This document shows, in pieces, positions 23,319-34,300 of a stretch of DNA of 64,000 nt. The notes under the pieces were generated by a model that saw only the letters and a program-made list of their open reading frames with translations, was not told where the DNA came from and made no database searches. The translations under genes were made by a program, and so were the position numbers. The DNA comes from Allium sativum (lineage: Eukaryota > Streptophyta > Magnoliopsida > Asparagales > Amaryllidaceae): assembly GCA_030737875.1 (NCBI GenBank), contig CM060922.1:755171603-755235602 (forward strand), given 5' to 3'. Position 1 is the stretch's first letter, and every line of letters begins with the position of its first letter.

Positions 23319-23388
23319 GCCTTAGTAGTCCAGTTGGTTAGAGCATGTGGCTTGCATACAAGAGGTATAGAGTTCAATCTCCACGGGC
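23319..23388 (+). pseudogene. tRNA-like module in 3' LTR of B
   Basis: Counterpart of 4220-4291. It keeps a better A-box-like AGTCCAGTTGGTTAGAGC and anticodon arm (GGCTTGCATACAAGAG, TGC in loop), while its B-box has decayed to GAGTTCAATCT. Neither copy is an intact tRNA gene. Confidence 0.5.
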
Positions 23389-23802
23389 TTTATATTTTTG
23401 TCTTAAGGGAACGGCTAAATTAACACATGTTCTGAAGAAAAAAAATGTATAAACACACATATAAGGGAAAATATACATATAAAGGAAGTAAAGAAAATAT
23501 ATGTATATATATATGATAATATATGTATATATGTGCAGAAATATATATATATATATATATACAAGAGATAAAGTTCAAGATAAGGCTGCAATCAAAGAAA
23601 TATGGTAAGAATCAATTAACGGTGCAACATCGTTTGAATTTTGAAAATGAAATAAAAGCTATGTGTATATTACGTGTAAAATGGTCATTAGAAGATTTGT
23701 ATACGTATAAGAAGATTACATGTGAATATAACAATTAAATAAATTCCAGAAATTCAAACATTCGAAAATCAAATTTCTGCGCAAAAACAGCTCACGGGAC
23801 CC

Positions 23803-23876
23803 ATAGCAGGGTCGACACCCCTATAGGGGGTAGACATCGGGGTCGACACCCCTGTATGGGGTCGACACCCCCCAGA
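23803..23876 (+). repeat. GGGGTCGACACCCC palindrome cluster (3' LTR of B)
   Basis: Three near-identical copies of GGGTCGACACCCC, each around a GTCGAC palindrome, lie about 100-160 bp upstream of the TATA box. The spacing suits a repeated factor-binding site in an LTR enhancer; this is inference. Confidence 0.6.
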
Positions 23877-23967
23877 TCCGGCTAGATTCATCTGCGAATC
23901 TGGACTATTTTCTTAAATGGGTTCAATGCTGACTTAGCGTTGCGTGTACGATAAGATCCTGAACACC

Positions 23968-23975
23968 TATAAATA
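23968..23975 (+). promoter_or_regulatory. TATA box of B (3' LTR)
   Basis: ACACC-TATAAATA-GC is a strong TATA match. Transcription would start near 24000. The corresponding region is deleted from the 5' LTR. Confidence 0.6.
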
Positions 23976-24012
23976 GCTAGCAGAGCCTAACCTAAATCTC
24001 ATATTTATGAGA

Positions 24013-24034
24013 GAACGTCTGTACTCAGACGTTC
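24013..24034. repeat. Perfect 9-bp hairpin after the predicted start site of B
   Basis: GAACGTCTG-TACT-CAGACGTTC lies about 40-60 bp downstream of the TATA box, so it would sit at the very 5' end of the LTR transcript. Such a place is reminiscent of 5'-terminal regulatory hairpins of retroviral RNA, but function is unproven. Confidence 0.5.
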
Positions 24035-24778
24035 TTCTTCCTCTTCAAATCCATTCAGAAAAATAAGATAATTGGTTTGGGAAAATGTAACGACCCGCGT
24101 TTTTATCACTTTAATTTTCAATATTTAATTTAGTTTAAATATTGAAATTCATAATTTGAATGGATTTTCATAATAATTAAATGAGTTTGAAAACGTATAA
24201 ACATATATATTATATAATAAATCGATTTTAAATAAATAGAATATTGGTTTAACATGAATGTAGAATATAGAGTTTGAAATTTCGAGTTAGTGTAGGCTGG
24301 AAAATTTTATTCAGTTTGTAATATATATGATGGTGAGAATTTATTTTGAATAGCACTGTTCGTATTTGAATCAGCTTATATTAAATCGAATCAAATGTTA
24401 AATCGTTAATTTAATTTAATATCTCTTGTATATGGTCGAATTAGACCGTGGAAACTGTTCCGGTGTGTTCAGAATGGGGGTAGAACGCTAGGAATATCGT
24501 TCGTTACACTCAAATAGGGGTTCGTAGTCGTAGAACATTTTAATTTGAAGTCACCGGTTAAAATAAATAAACCAAATTAAAATAAATCAATTAAATAAAT
24601 AATATGATAGGGGACGACCTAAGGAACTATTCTGCATAACTGCCCCGTCTTCTCTTTTCAACTACAGGTACGAATTAAATTCCTTCACCCTGAAGTTTCA
24701 TAGCCATGTTACGCTACGCATAAACCTACCTCTATCTATGGAATCGATGTCGTTTCTATCCTAACCCCTCCACTTCTC

Positions 24779-24786
24779 TATATAAA
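24779..24786 (+). promoter_or_regulatory. TATA box of L2 (5' LTR)
   Basis: CTC-TATATAAA-CAGCC, about 690 bp into the LTR, followed by a C/T-rich leader. The copy in the 3' LTR is identical at 32009-32016. The best promoter candidate in L2. Confidence 0.65.
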
Positions 24787-25793
24787 CAGCCAATGCCTTC
24801 ATTATTCTCCCATCCCCAAAACCAATACAGTCCATCTCCTTCGTTTCCTTTTTCTCCTTCTGTTAATCGCGAGAATCATTTCAAATAAATAAAGAGGAAA
24901 TCGAAATCATGAAATGGAATCGCGGCTATCGGATCTGTGTCCCTGAAGTTCGAGCGAACTCAAAGAAATCAAAAAGGGGACTCGCGATCTGAAATCGAGA
25001 TCGAAGACTGCCATTTCCTGCTGTTCTGAAACTCGACTCAACAAGAGTTCGCGTGAAGGGTGTGAATGGGTTATGGGTGAACCGTGGCTGAATTTGGGTG
25101 GATGATTTCAAAAGGATTGATTCTGGAAAGGTGCGAATGGAGGAAGGTACTAAATTTTTGATTTGAGTACTGTTGTTATTCTAGAAACCGGCGTTGGTTT
25201 GGAGTGGGCGTGATGAATCTGGAGCTGCGTTTGAGTCTGGTACTGACAGTAGATGATGGAGAAGTGCAATCCCTTGTTTTTGAAGATGGTATTGGAGTTC
25301 GGTATGATATTTTAGGGTATGGTAATACTGGTGATGCAAATTGGCTCGGTGGAGGGGAGGCCAGTGCTGATCTGTTTGAAGTGAAGGTGCGATGTACGCC
25401 TGATGGATATTGAGTAATGATGGAATTCTCTAAAGTTGAGCTGGGGTTGAGTTTGTATGTTGAAGTTCGAATGTCTGCATGATGTTTGATAAAATGCCGG
25501 TAAGGGATGTTGCATTTTTAGGATTGATTTTGATGGAATTGATCGACAACCTTTGGAATTTCTGGGTGAATTGGTCAAGGCAAAATAAGGTATACGTTTT
25601 TTTTTGATAAATTCAAAATACATAGAATTTTTTTTCATTACTACTCGTTAATTAAAATAAATAAATAATTGGTCGATAAATAAATTAATCGTAGGCGATC
25701 AGATTTATTCGAGACAATGAAGTACGTGAGTAGTCGAGACGATATGGAGATTTTAAAAAGGATATTCGACAGCTAAAACCACGGTGAGTAAAT

Positions 25794-25799
25794 CTCACT
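25794..25799 (+). other. Donor-like GTGAGT in L2 5' LTR
   Basis: CCACG/GTGAGT, which is also the left arm of GTGAG-TAAAT-CTCAC. The copy at 33015-33020 is identical. Candidate acceptor GATTTTACAG ends at 29894. Confidence 0.4.
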
Positions 25800-26579
25800 C
25801 CCCTTTATTTATAATTATTTTTATCAATTAAAAATAATTTTTTGTTGCTTGTTTGAATGCTCTCTGGTTGTTTTAAATATATTAGTTTGGTGGTTGGATT
25901 CCCGCAGTATTATTAGCGGATGCCCGCAATATCATTAGCGGATGACCCTACGCCCACGTATATAAGTGGATCCCCTTTTATACCGCGATATCCTGCCACG
26001 AAGCAGGATGGGAATTACTATGTTGACTAACGTCTGTGGATGCAGGAAAACAGGTTGGAGGAATCCAACTGGATTCCTCAAAAATATATTATCTATTTGT
26101 TTGTTTGCTTGATTTCATATATTCATATATGACGTGTTAAAAATCAAATGATTGAAAATTTGGTGATTTGATTGTTTCAAATATCACTGGGCTAAGGGTT
26201 AATTTATTTATAATATCGTGGAAAGGGTATTTGAGATTTAAAGGGAAAATTCTATTTTTAAATGGAATTTGAAAATTGAATGGGATAGAAATATAAACTT
26301 GTTTTGAAATAAAAACAAGTAGTTCCTTTATAAACGAAGTTTATAAATAGTTCTTTTATAAACAAAATTTATAGATGAAGTGAAAAGAATTATCATTGGA
26401 TAATTCAGAAATAAAAATACAAGTGTGAAATTGAAAAGGGAAAATTATTTTTTCTAAAGTAGAAATTTAAAAATAAATTTGAAATCGAGACTTGTTTTAA
26501 AAAGAAAACAAGATGTTGCTTGTAAACGAAAAGTGAAAATTTATCACTTGGATAAATCGAATATTTAATTTCAAATGTA

Positions 26580-27175
26580 AATTTAAAATTAGAAATCGAA
26601 TATAGAACTTGAATGGAGTTTGAATATAGAACTTCAAACGGGATTTGAATAGAGAATTTAAATATAGAATTTGAATATAGAAATTCAAAGAAGATTCAAA
26701 TATAGAATTTGTATATAGAAATTTTAAATAGAATTTGTATATAGAATTTGAATAGAACTTGAATATATTGAATTTGAATATACAGAAATTGATTTCAAAG
26801 AGATTCAAATAGAATTTGAATTCAAAGGAATTCAAATGGATTTGAAGAAAGAGAGTCCAAATGAAATCCAAATATAGAGATTTGAAAATAATGGAGTTTA
26901 AACATAGAATTTGAATAAGAGGAATTCAAATGGAATTTAAACTATGGAATTTGAATAGAGAATTCAAATGGAATTTGAATATAGGATTCAAATAGAAAAT
27001 TCAAAGGGAATTTGAATATAGAAATTCAAATGGAGTTTGTATATAGAAATTCAAATGGAATTCAAATATAGAATTTGAATATAAAGGAAATTCAAATATA
27101 GAATTTGAACATAGAAATTCAAATGGTATTTGAATAAAGGAAATTCGAATATAGAAATTCAAACAGAAGTGAAAT
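26580..27175. repeat. Degenerate GAATTTGAATATAGAAATTCAAA repeats in L2 5' LTR
   Basis: About 600 bp of irregular units built from ATAGAATTTGAA and ATTCAAATGGA. It occupies the same relative place as the 27-bp minisatellite of L1. The 3' LTR copy lies at about 33825-34425. L3 lacks this whole region. Confidence 0.8.
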
Positions 27176-27297
27176 AGATCGGAAATGCTATGTTGAATTG
27201 GGAAAATTTGATTTAATATATTAAAAATATATCAGAATGGAGTTGAATTTATTATAAAAAAAGTTTTAAAACGTTTATATATATAAATATAATTAAA

Positions 27298-27325
27298 ACG
27301 AACTCGCCGCAGCGCTGCAGTTCGT
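27298..27325. repeat. GC-rich palindromic box (L2 5' LTR)
   Basis: The outer arms ACGAACT and AGTTCGT enclose a core with the perfect palindrome GCAGCGCTGC. In the 3' LTR the core is a 14-bp perfect palindrome, CTGCAGCGCTGCAG (34553-34566). L1 has a related box at 8880-8903. Confidence 0.6.
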
Positions 27326-28864
27326 AAATTGGCGTTTCGAACTTCAATTGAATATATAGAACTCAATTGAAGTCGGAATTCTTTGAAACAAGAAACGTCA
27401 GGACCGATTTGATAATAGTTTTCTAATGGAGGAGAAAAATCTAGATTTCGTCGTATAGATTTTGAGTTATGTCAAAATCAAATTTTCAGAAAAACAGCGC
27501 CAGAACCATTTTAAAACCATAACGGTTTATTTAAATAAATAAAAGGTTTTTTATAAATAAAAATCCGAATTTCCATTAGAAAAATCCAGACTGGAGATAT
27601 AAAATAAATATGAACTCCAGTGAAGTAAGTGAAATGATTTTTGAGACAAAAATCAGATTTTTAACTACTGGATAGAATTGACTAATCTAGAGTATATTTA
27701 GTTAAATGAGATTTTGAATCGAATTTGGGTTTTGGTTAAGTAAATTGAACTGGTGGATATATATTCGGAATCGAATATGGAATTTGAGTTGGGAATGTAA
27801 TTAAATTAATTTATAAGCGAGATCAATGGATATTTGAACATACTATTTTCAAATCTAAAGTAAAATAGGCAAAAGAAGCTAACAAGAGGATAAATTAGTG
27901 AATTGAGTTAAAATGACCATATTGAGTTGGAACATATTAGAAACAGGTGAGCATGTGTTAGACAGGTATGGGATGAAGTATATGAAGATTTTAATTTATG
28001 TGCCCGACAAAAAGGTACATGTTTAAATTCATATATGAGGTTTTATGCGCCGTATCGGCAAGCCGCTTGGCTTTTTCTTTTTCTTTTGAATTGGTGAGGG
28101 CCATGGGAGGCTATTTGAAATATCCCGAAGCTCCCGGTGCAGGGGAGGTTATGGCGAATTTTTCCGGGAATTTAAGGAGTTAGAATATTTTTAAGATAAT
28201 TTGATAGTTATAAATCAATGTATCGATATATGTAGAATTCGATAAGGAAATGAAATCAAAATAGAGTATTGGAAACAGAAAGGGAAATCTAAATTAGAAA
28301 TAGAAAGCGAAACTATATACATGTAAAAAAATAAATAATTGGGTTTTATAGTGTGTTTATTCGAGGTTAGTGGTTTTGCCGTTTTGAAGTTGAGGATGTT
28401 TTCTGAGAGGTAATTTTACCCCAACTTGATTGATTTCATTTTTAATTTATAAATAGCAAGATCCAGCCTCGAAGAGAAGTGTTGGAAAATAGTTAGTTGA
28501 ATAAAATAAATTTTGGGTTGTTGTAACGATGTTTTACACAGCATTCATTTGAACCCAGATGGTGGAATTTTGGAAATATAAAAGTAAATATTTCCTGAGT
28601 ATAATTAAAGTAGTAGGGAAAGTGATAAGTGATTGGAATTTGTTTCAATTGCAAATAGAATATATTTTCTAACTATAGAAAATAATAGAAGGCGATATAT
28701 GGAAATGTTTTCCAAATAGCGTAAGAGGCCAAGATGATTATCGAAATCATTTGGTTAACAAATATTGATAAAGAGATAGAGAAGTGAAGTAATTAATGAA
28801 TTATTAACTAACAGGCCCAGTGATTGATTGATGTTATGGATGAATGGATGTTTGTTTATTTTTC

Positions 28865-28892
28865 TTCGATAGTTAAAGAACCGACTATCGAA
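28865..28892. repeat. Stem-loop TTCGATAGT...ACTATCGAA (L2 5' LTR)
   Basis: 9-bp stem with the loop TAAAGAACCG. Copy at 36113-36140. L3 has the same structure one base pair shorter on both arms (53449-53474, 59066-59091). Confidence 0.65.
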
Positions 28893-30262
28893 GTATTTGC
28901 CAATATCGTTGTCAATATGGAGAGACCGGTTGGATTATTATCCGTGAACCACTCTGTATTGGCAGTAGCATTGCGAATCGGATTATATGAAGATAATCGA
29001 AGATGGTGTGAAGTGCAAGGGCTTTTTCTATAAATAGAAATTGTGCCTTCGGTTTCGTTCAAATCCCAGAACGAACGTAAAGGGACGAATGTCTGACAAA
29101 GTATTTCCAATGATCTAATGGGTTGGTCTGTATAAATATATATGGTTGCAACGGATTTATTCCCTTAGCATAACACCCAGAATATTTGTGCAAATCAATT
29201 AGTGATTGTGCTATCAATGAATAGAAAGTGAGCATAGCCTCAGGCATCAACAACCGGGAAATGACAAAAATCGGGCAGGCAGCATGGCTATGTGGGTCAC
29301 TCCCATTAGGATGTATAATCACCTATCTAGAGATTGATTTAATTCCTTATTCTATTCGATGCTGTCCCAGTCGGGAGACGGCTGCTGATCCCAACCGTTG
29401 GTGATATACATTCGATACACTCAAGCGAAATGAGTGGTCGGTCATGTGTGGGCCGGGTTGCAAGACGTTCTTGTTGAACCCAGGTGTATTCGCCTCTAGA
29501 GATACATCATCGGAAGGTGGTTTCATACCTTGTCATAGTTGGAATCCAATCTCCAATAAGCGCCATGCGGTTTTTGATTTTATACTATATATGTGGAGCG
29601 TGAGATGCAAGCGTTCTGCTATTTGGTTATTTATTTGATGTAGACACTATTATAATATCGCTGGATTTTCGTATCAAAGTGTTTTGGGTTATAGTAAGGT
29701 AAAAACCATCCATGTTTATGTGTGGGCTGGTCATACTATTATTCTTTCTTTCGAAAGGATTTTGAAAGTTAAACAAATGTTTGGAGTTTACTCACACCAG
29801 TCCCATGACTGACCCAGAGTTTATTTTGTTTATTTTCCCTAAACTCTTGGGTGCCCAAATTTGTACGGGCAGTCAAGTAGTCGGGATTTTACAGATTTAT
29901 TTGGAGGAGATGGAAGCAGGAGGCTTCACCAGTTAGCTATAGACTATCATATATTCCGCTGTGTACTATGTTGTATCTAGAAACAGGTGGTTATAACTAT
30001 TCCAGGAATAACTGTTGTGCTCTGATGATGGTATGTATATAAAGTTACTGATTTGTATTTCAGAGTTATGTTATAAAATATATTTTATCCGTTCCGCTGT
30101 GAGATTTGTCTTCTTCGTTTTCTTCTATTCTAATATTTCTTTCTTTCTATTTCTCATTCTCTAACTTCTTTCTAAAAATGATTTGTATTTTCGTGCAATT
30201 TGGGTTGGACGTGTAGTGTTATTAGTCAACTCAGATAGTACGGATTTGCGGGCCATTACAGT

Positions 30263-30274
30263 TGGTATCAGAGC
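30263..30274 (+). promoter_or_regulatory. Primer binding site of L2
   Basis: TGGTATCAGAGC, two bases after the LTR; complementary to initiator Met-tRNA. Confidence 0.9.
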
Positions 30275-30888
30275 TTAGGTTTAGCGAATACCTAGGCTTT
30301 GGTGGGGGTTTACTCATTAGAGATACGGTCAGTAGCACCCTAGAATGAGTTGAGTGTATATATATGAGAGAGCGTATTTGTATGTTGATATAAAAAAATT
30401 GTTTTATATTGTGTTGGCTTGTCTGTTGAGTGGTTTATAAATTCTGGTCGAATCGTGGGACGCCACGATGTCGATAGGAGTTTCTAAGCTCTTGGACAGA
30501 AGAATCGACACAATATTGTTTTAAATCGGGTAAATGAAATTATTTTACCCAAAATTCTATTTTGATATAGAAAGAATCATTTTTGAAATTATTATATTAT
30601 ATGGATGTATTGGTTGTTATTATTATATTAAATGAGATTATAAAAAAAGAAATGGTTATATAGAACCAAATAGAATTTGTATATGAATGGAATATATACA
30701 AATGAAATGAATTGAAATTGAGTTCAAACCAGAATTCAGAATTTAAATCCTGGGAAGTTGGAAAATATTTCCAAAATATATTAAAGTAAAATAGTTTTAT
30801 TTTGAAAGGATTCGAATAAAAAAATCATTTTAGATGGATTTTGAAAGTGATAAAGCACTGAACTCACTTCAGTGGCTGGGAAATAATT

Positions 30889-30913
30889 CTGATGATAACT
30901 GCAGCATCATCAG
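30889..30913. repeat. Palindromic hairpin in L2 centre
   Basis: CTGATGAT-AACTGCAGC-ATCATCAG: 8-bp stem with a self-complementary CTGCAG in the loop. It lies about 630 nt after the LTR, as in L3. Confidence 0.55.
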
Positions 30914-31302
30914 TGTTCATTTTCGAGTTTCTAAGTGACGAATTGCTGCCTTAGAAAGTTTTGATGGAAATTTGTTTGCAAGGAAACAAGTTAGTTGAAA
31001 ATTCAAATATTTTGAATTTGTGATGAAAATAAATATATGTATATATTCTCGAAAGGATTTGAAATGAAAACCCTGGGATTTGGATTCTGGAAGTGGAATT
31101 TAACTTAAGCTAGTTAAATGGATTAAAGTGAATAAACTGAATCAGAATCAAGTTGAATGAATTAGAATGCATATGAAAGAAAACCAAAAGTTTTGGTAGA
31201 ATTAAATAGGAGGAGTTGAGTTTCAACATAAGTGGATTGTTGAAAAGTAATGGATTTGTATCATTTTTCCTACTTTAGCAATTTCGAGGACGAAATTATT
31301 TT

Positions 31303-31315
31303 AAGGGGGGAAGAA
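31303..31315 (+). promoter_or_regulatory. Polypurine tract of L2
   Basis: AAGGGGGGAAGAA directly before the 3' LTR at 31316. Confidence 0.85.
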
Positions 31316-34300
31316 TGTAACGACCCGCGTTTTTATCACTTTAATTTTCAATATTTAATTTAGTTTAAATATTGAAATTCATAATTTGAATGGATTTTCA
31401 AAATAATTAAATGAGTTTGAAAACGTATAAACATATATATTATATAATAAATCGATTTTAAATAAATAGAATATTGGTTTAACATGAATGTAGAATATAG
31501 AGTTTGAAATTCCGAGTTAGTGTAGGTTGGAAAATTTTATTCAGTTTGTAATATATATGATGGTGAGAATTTATTTTGAATAACATTGTTCGTATTTGAA
31601 TCAGCTTATATTAAATCGAATCAAATGTTAAATCGTTAATTTAATTTAATATCTCTTGTATATGGTCGAATTAGACCGTGGAAACTGTTCCGGTGTGTTC
31701 AGAATGGGGGTAGAACGCTAGGAATATCGTTCGTTACGCTCAAATAGGGGTTCGTAGTCGTAGAACATTTTAATTTGAAGTCACCGGTTAAAATAAATAA
31801 ACCAAATTAAAATAAATCAATTAAATAAATAATATGATAGGGGACGACCTAAGGAGCTATTCTGCATAACTGCCCCGTCTTCTCTTTTCAACTACAGGTA
31901 CGAATTAAATTCCTTCACCCCGAAGCTTCATAGCCATGTTACGCTACGCATGAACCTACCTCTATCTATAGAAGCGATGTCGTTTCTATCCTAACCCCTC
32001 CACTTCTCTATATAAACAGCCAATGCCTTCATTATTCTCCGATCCCCAAAACCAATACAGTCCATCTCCTTCGTTTCCTTTTTCTCCTTCTGTTAACCGC
32101 GAGAATCATTTCAAATAAATAAAGAGGAAATCGAAATCATGAAATGGAATCGCGGCTATCGGATCTGTGTCCCTGAAGTTCGAGCGAACTCAAAGAAATC
32201 AAAAAGGGGACTCGCGATCTGAAATCGAGATCGAAGACTGCCATTTCCTGATGTTCTGAAACTCGACTCAACAAGAGTTCGCGTGAAGGGTGTGAATGGG
32301 TTATGGGCGAACCGTGGCTGAATTTGGGTGGATGATTTCAAAAGGATTGATTCTGGAAAGGTGAGAATGGAGGAAGGTACTAAATTTTTGATTTGAGTAC
32401 TGTTGTTATTCTAGAAACCGGCGTTGGTTTGGAGTGGGCGTGATGAATCTGGAGCTGCGTTTGAGTCTGGTACTGACAGTAGATGATGGAGAAGTGCAAT
32501 CCCTTGTTTTTGAAGATGGTATTGGAGTTCGGTATGATATTTTAGGGTATGGTAATACTGGTGATGCAAATTGGTTCGGTGGAGGGGAGGCCAGTGCCGA
32601 TCTGTTTGAAGTGAAGGTGCGATGTACGCCTGATGGATATTGAGTAATGATGGAATTCTCTAAAGTTGAGCCGGGGTTGAGTTTGTATCCTGAAGTTCGA
32701 ATGTCTGTATGATGTTTGATAAAATGCCGGTAAGGGATGTTGCATTTTCTAGGATTGATTTTGATGGAATTGATCGACAACCTTTGGAATTTCTGGGTGA
32801 ATTGGTCAAGGCAAAATAAGGTATACGTTTTTTTTTGATAAATTCAAAATACATAGATTTTTTTTCATTATTACTCGTTAATTTAAAATAAATAAATAGT
32901 TGGTCGATAAATTAATTAATCGTAGGCGATAAGATTTATTCGAGACAATGAAGTACGTGAGTAGTCGAGACGATATGGAGATTTTAAACAGGATATTCGA
33001 CAGCTAAAACCACGGTGAGTAAATCTCACTCACCTTTATTTATAATTATTTTTATCAATTAAAAATAATTGTTTGTTGCTCGTTTGAATGCTCTCTGGTT
33101 GTTTTAAATATATTAGTTTGGTGTTTGGATTCCTGCAGTATTATTAGCGGATGCCCGCAATATCATTAGCGGATGACCCTACGCCCACGTATATAAGTGG
33201 ATCCCCTTTTATACCGCGATATCCTGCCACGAAGCAGGATGGGTATTACTATGTTGACTAACGTCTGTGGATGCAGGAAACAGGTTGGAGGAATCCAACT
33301 GGATTCCTCAAAAATATATTATCTATTTGTTTGTTTGCTTGATTTCATATATTCATATATGACGTGTTAAAAATCAAATGATTGAAAATTTGATGATTTG
33401 ATTGTTTCAAATATCACTGGGCTAAGGGTTAATTTATTTAAAATACCGTGGAAAGGGTATTTGAGATTTAAAGGGAAAATTCTATTTTTAAATGGAATTT
33501 GAAAATTGAATGGGATAGAAATATAAACTTGTTTTGAAATAAAAACAAGTAGTTCCTTTATAAACGAAGTTTATAAATAGTTCTTTTATAAAAAAAATTT
33601 ATAGATGAAGTGAAATGAATTATCATTGGATAATTCAGAAATAAAAATACGAGTGTGAAATTGAAAAGGGAAAATTATTTTTTCCAAAGTAGAAATTTAA
33701 AAATAAATTTGAAATCGAGACTTGTTTTAAAAAGAAAACAAGATGGTGCTTGTAAATGAAAAGTGGAAAATTATCAATTGGATAATTCGAATATTTAATT
33801 TCAAATGTAAATTTAAAAATAGAAATCGAATATAGAACTTGAATGGAGTTTGAATATAGAAATTCAAACGGAGTTTGAATAGAGAATTTAAATATAGAAT
33901 TTGAATCTATAAATTCAAAGAAGATTCAAATATAGAATTTGTATATAAAAAATTTAAATAGAATTTGTATATAGAATTTGAATAGAACTTGAATATATTG
34001 TATTTGAATAGAATTTGAATATACAGAAATTTGATTTCAAAGAGATTCAAATAGAATTTGAATTCAAATGGATTTGAAGAAAGAGAGTCCAAATGAAATT
34101 CAAATATAGAGATTTGAAAATAATGGAGTTTAAACATAGAATTTGAATAAGAGGAATTCAAATGGAATTTAAACTATGGAATTTGAATAGAGAATTCAAA
34201 TGGAATTTTAAATATGGAATTTGAATATAGGATTCAAATAGAAAATTTAAAGGGAATTTGAATATAGAAATTCAAATGGAGTTTGTATATAGAAATTCAA

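Larger units (their letters stand above)
24086..30260 (+). mobile_element. 5' LTR of L2
   Basis: 6175 bp. In order: U3, TATATAAA (24779), leader, donor-like sites AAG/GTATAC (25588) and ACG/GTGAGT (25794), a degenerate repeat array (about 26580-27175), GC-rich palindrome (27298-27325), conserved module (27998-28180), paired hairpin (28865-28892), CAGTC-CCAT-GACTG hairpin (29798), acceptor-like GATTTTACAG (29885-29894) and TTCCGCTGTGAGAT box (30092). It lacks 33 bp present in the other LTR. Small frames shared by both LTRs (such as 25204-25413) have no recognised homologue. Confidence 0.9.
30261..31315 (+). mobile_element. Internal domain of L2, noncoding
   Basis: 1055 bp with no gag-pol. Primer site TGGTATCAGAGC at 30263-30274, palindromic hairpin at 30889-30913, ancestral motif TTTCGAGGACGAAATT at about 31282 and polypurine tract at 31303-31315. 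It aligns along most of its length with the centre of L3. Confidence 0.85.

Noticed and set aside
25204..25413. 69-codon frame in both L2 LTRs starting MGVMNLELRL
   Set aside because: Lies in the LTR leader region, matches no known family, and is not kept as a frame in L3.
26580..27175. CRISPR-like array
   Set aside because: Units are irregular, there are no constant repeats with unique spacers, and the context is a plant LTR.
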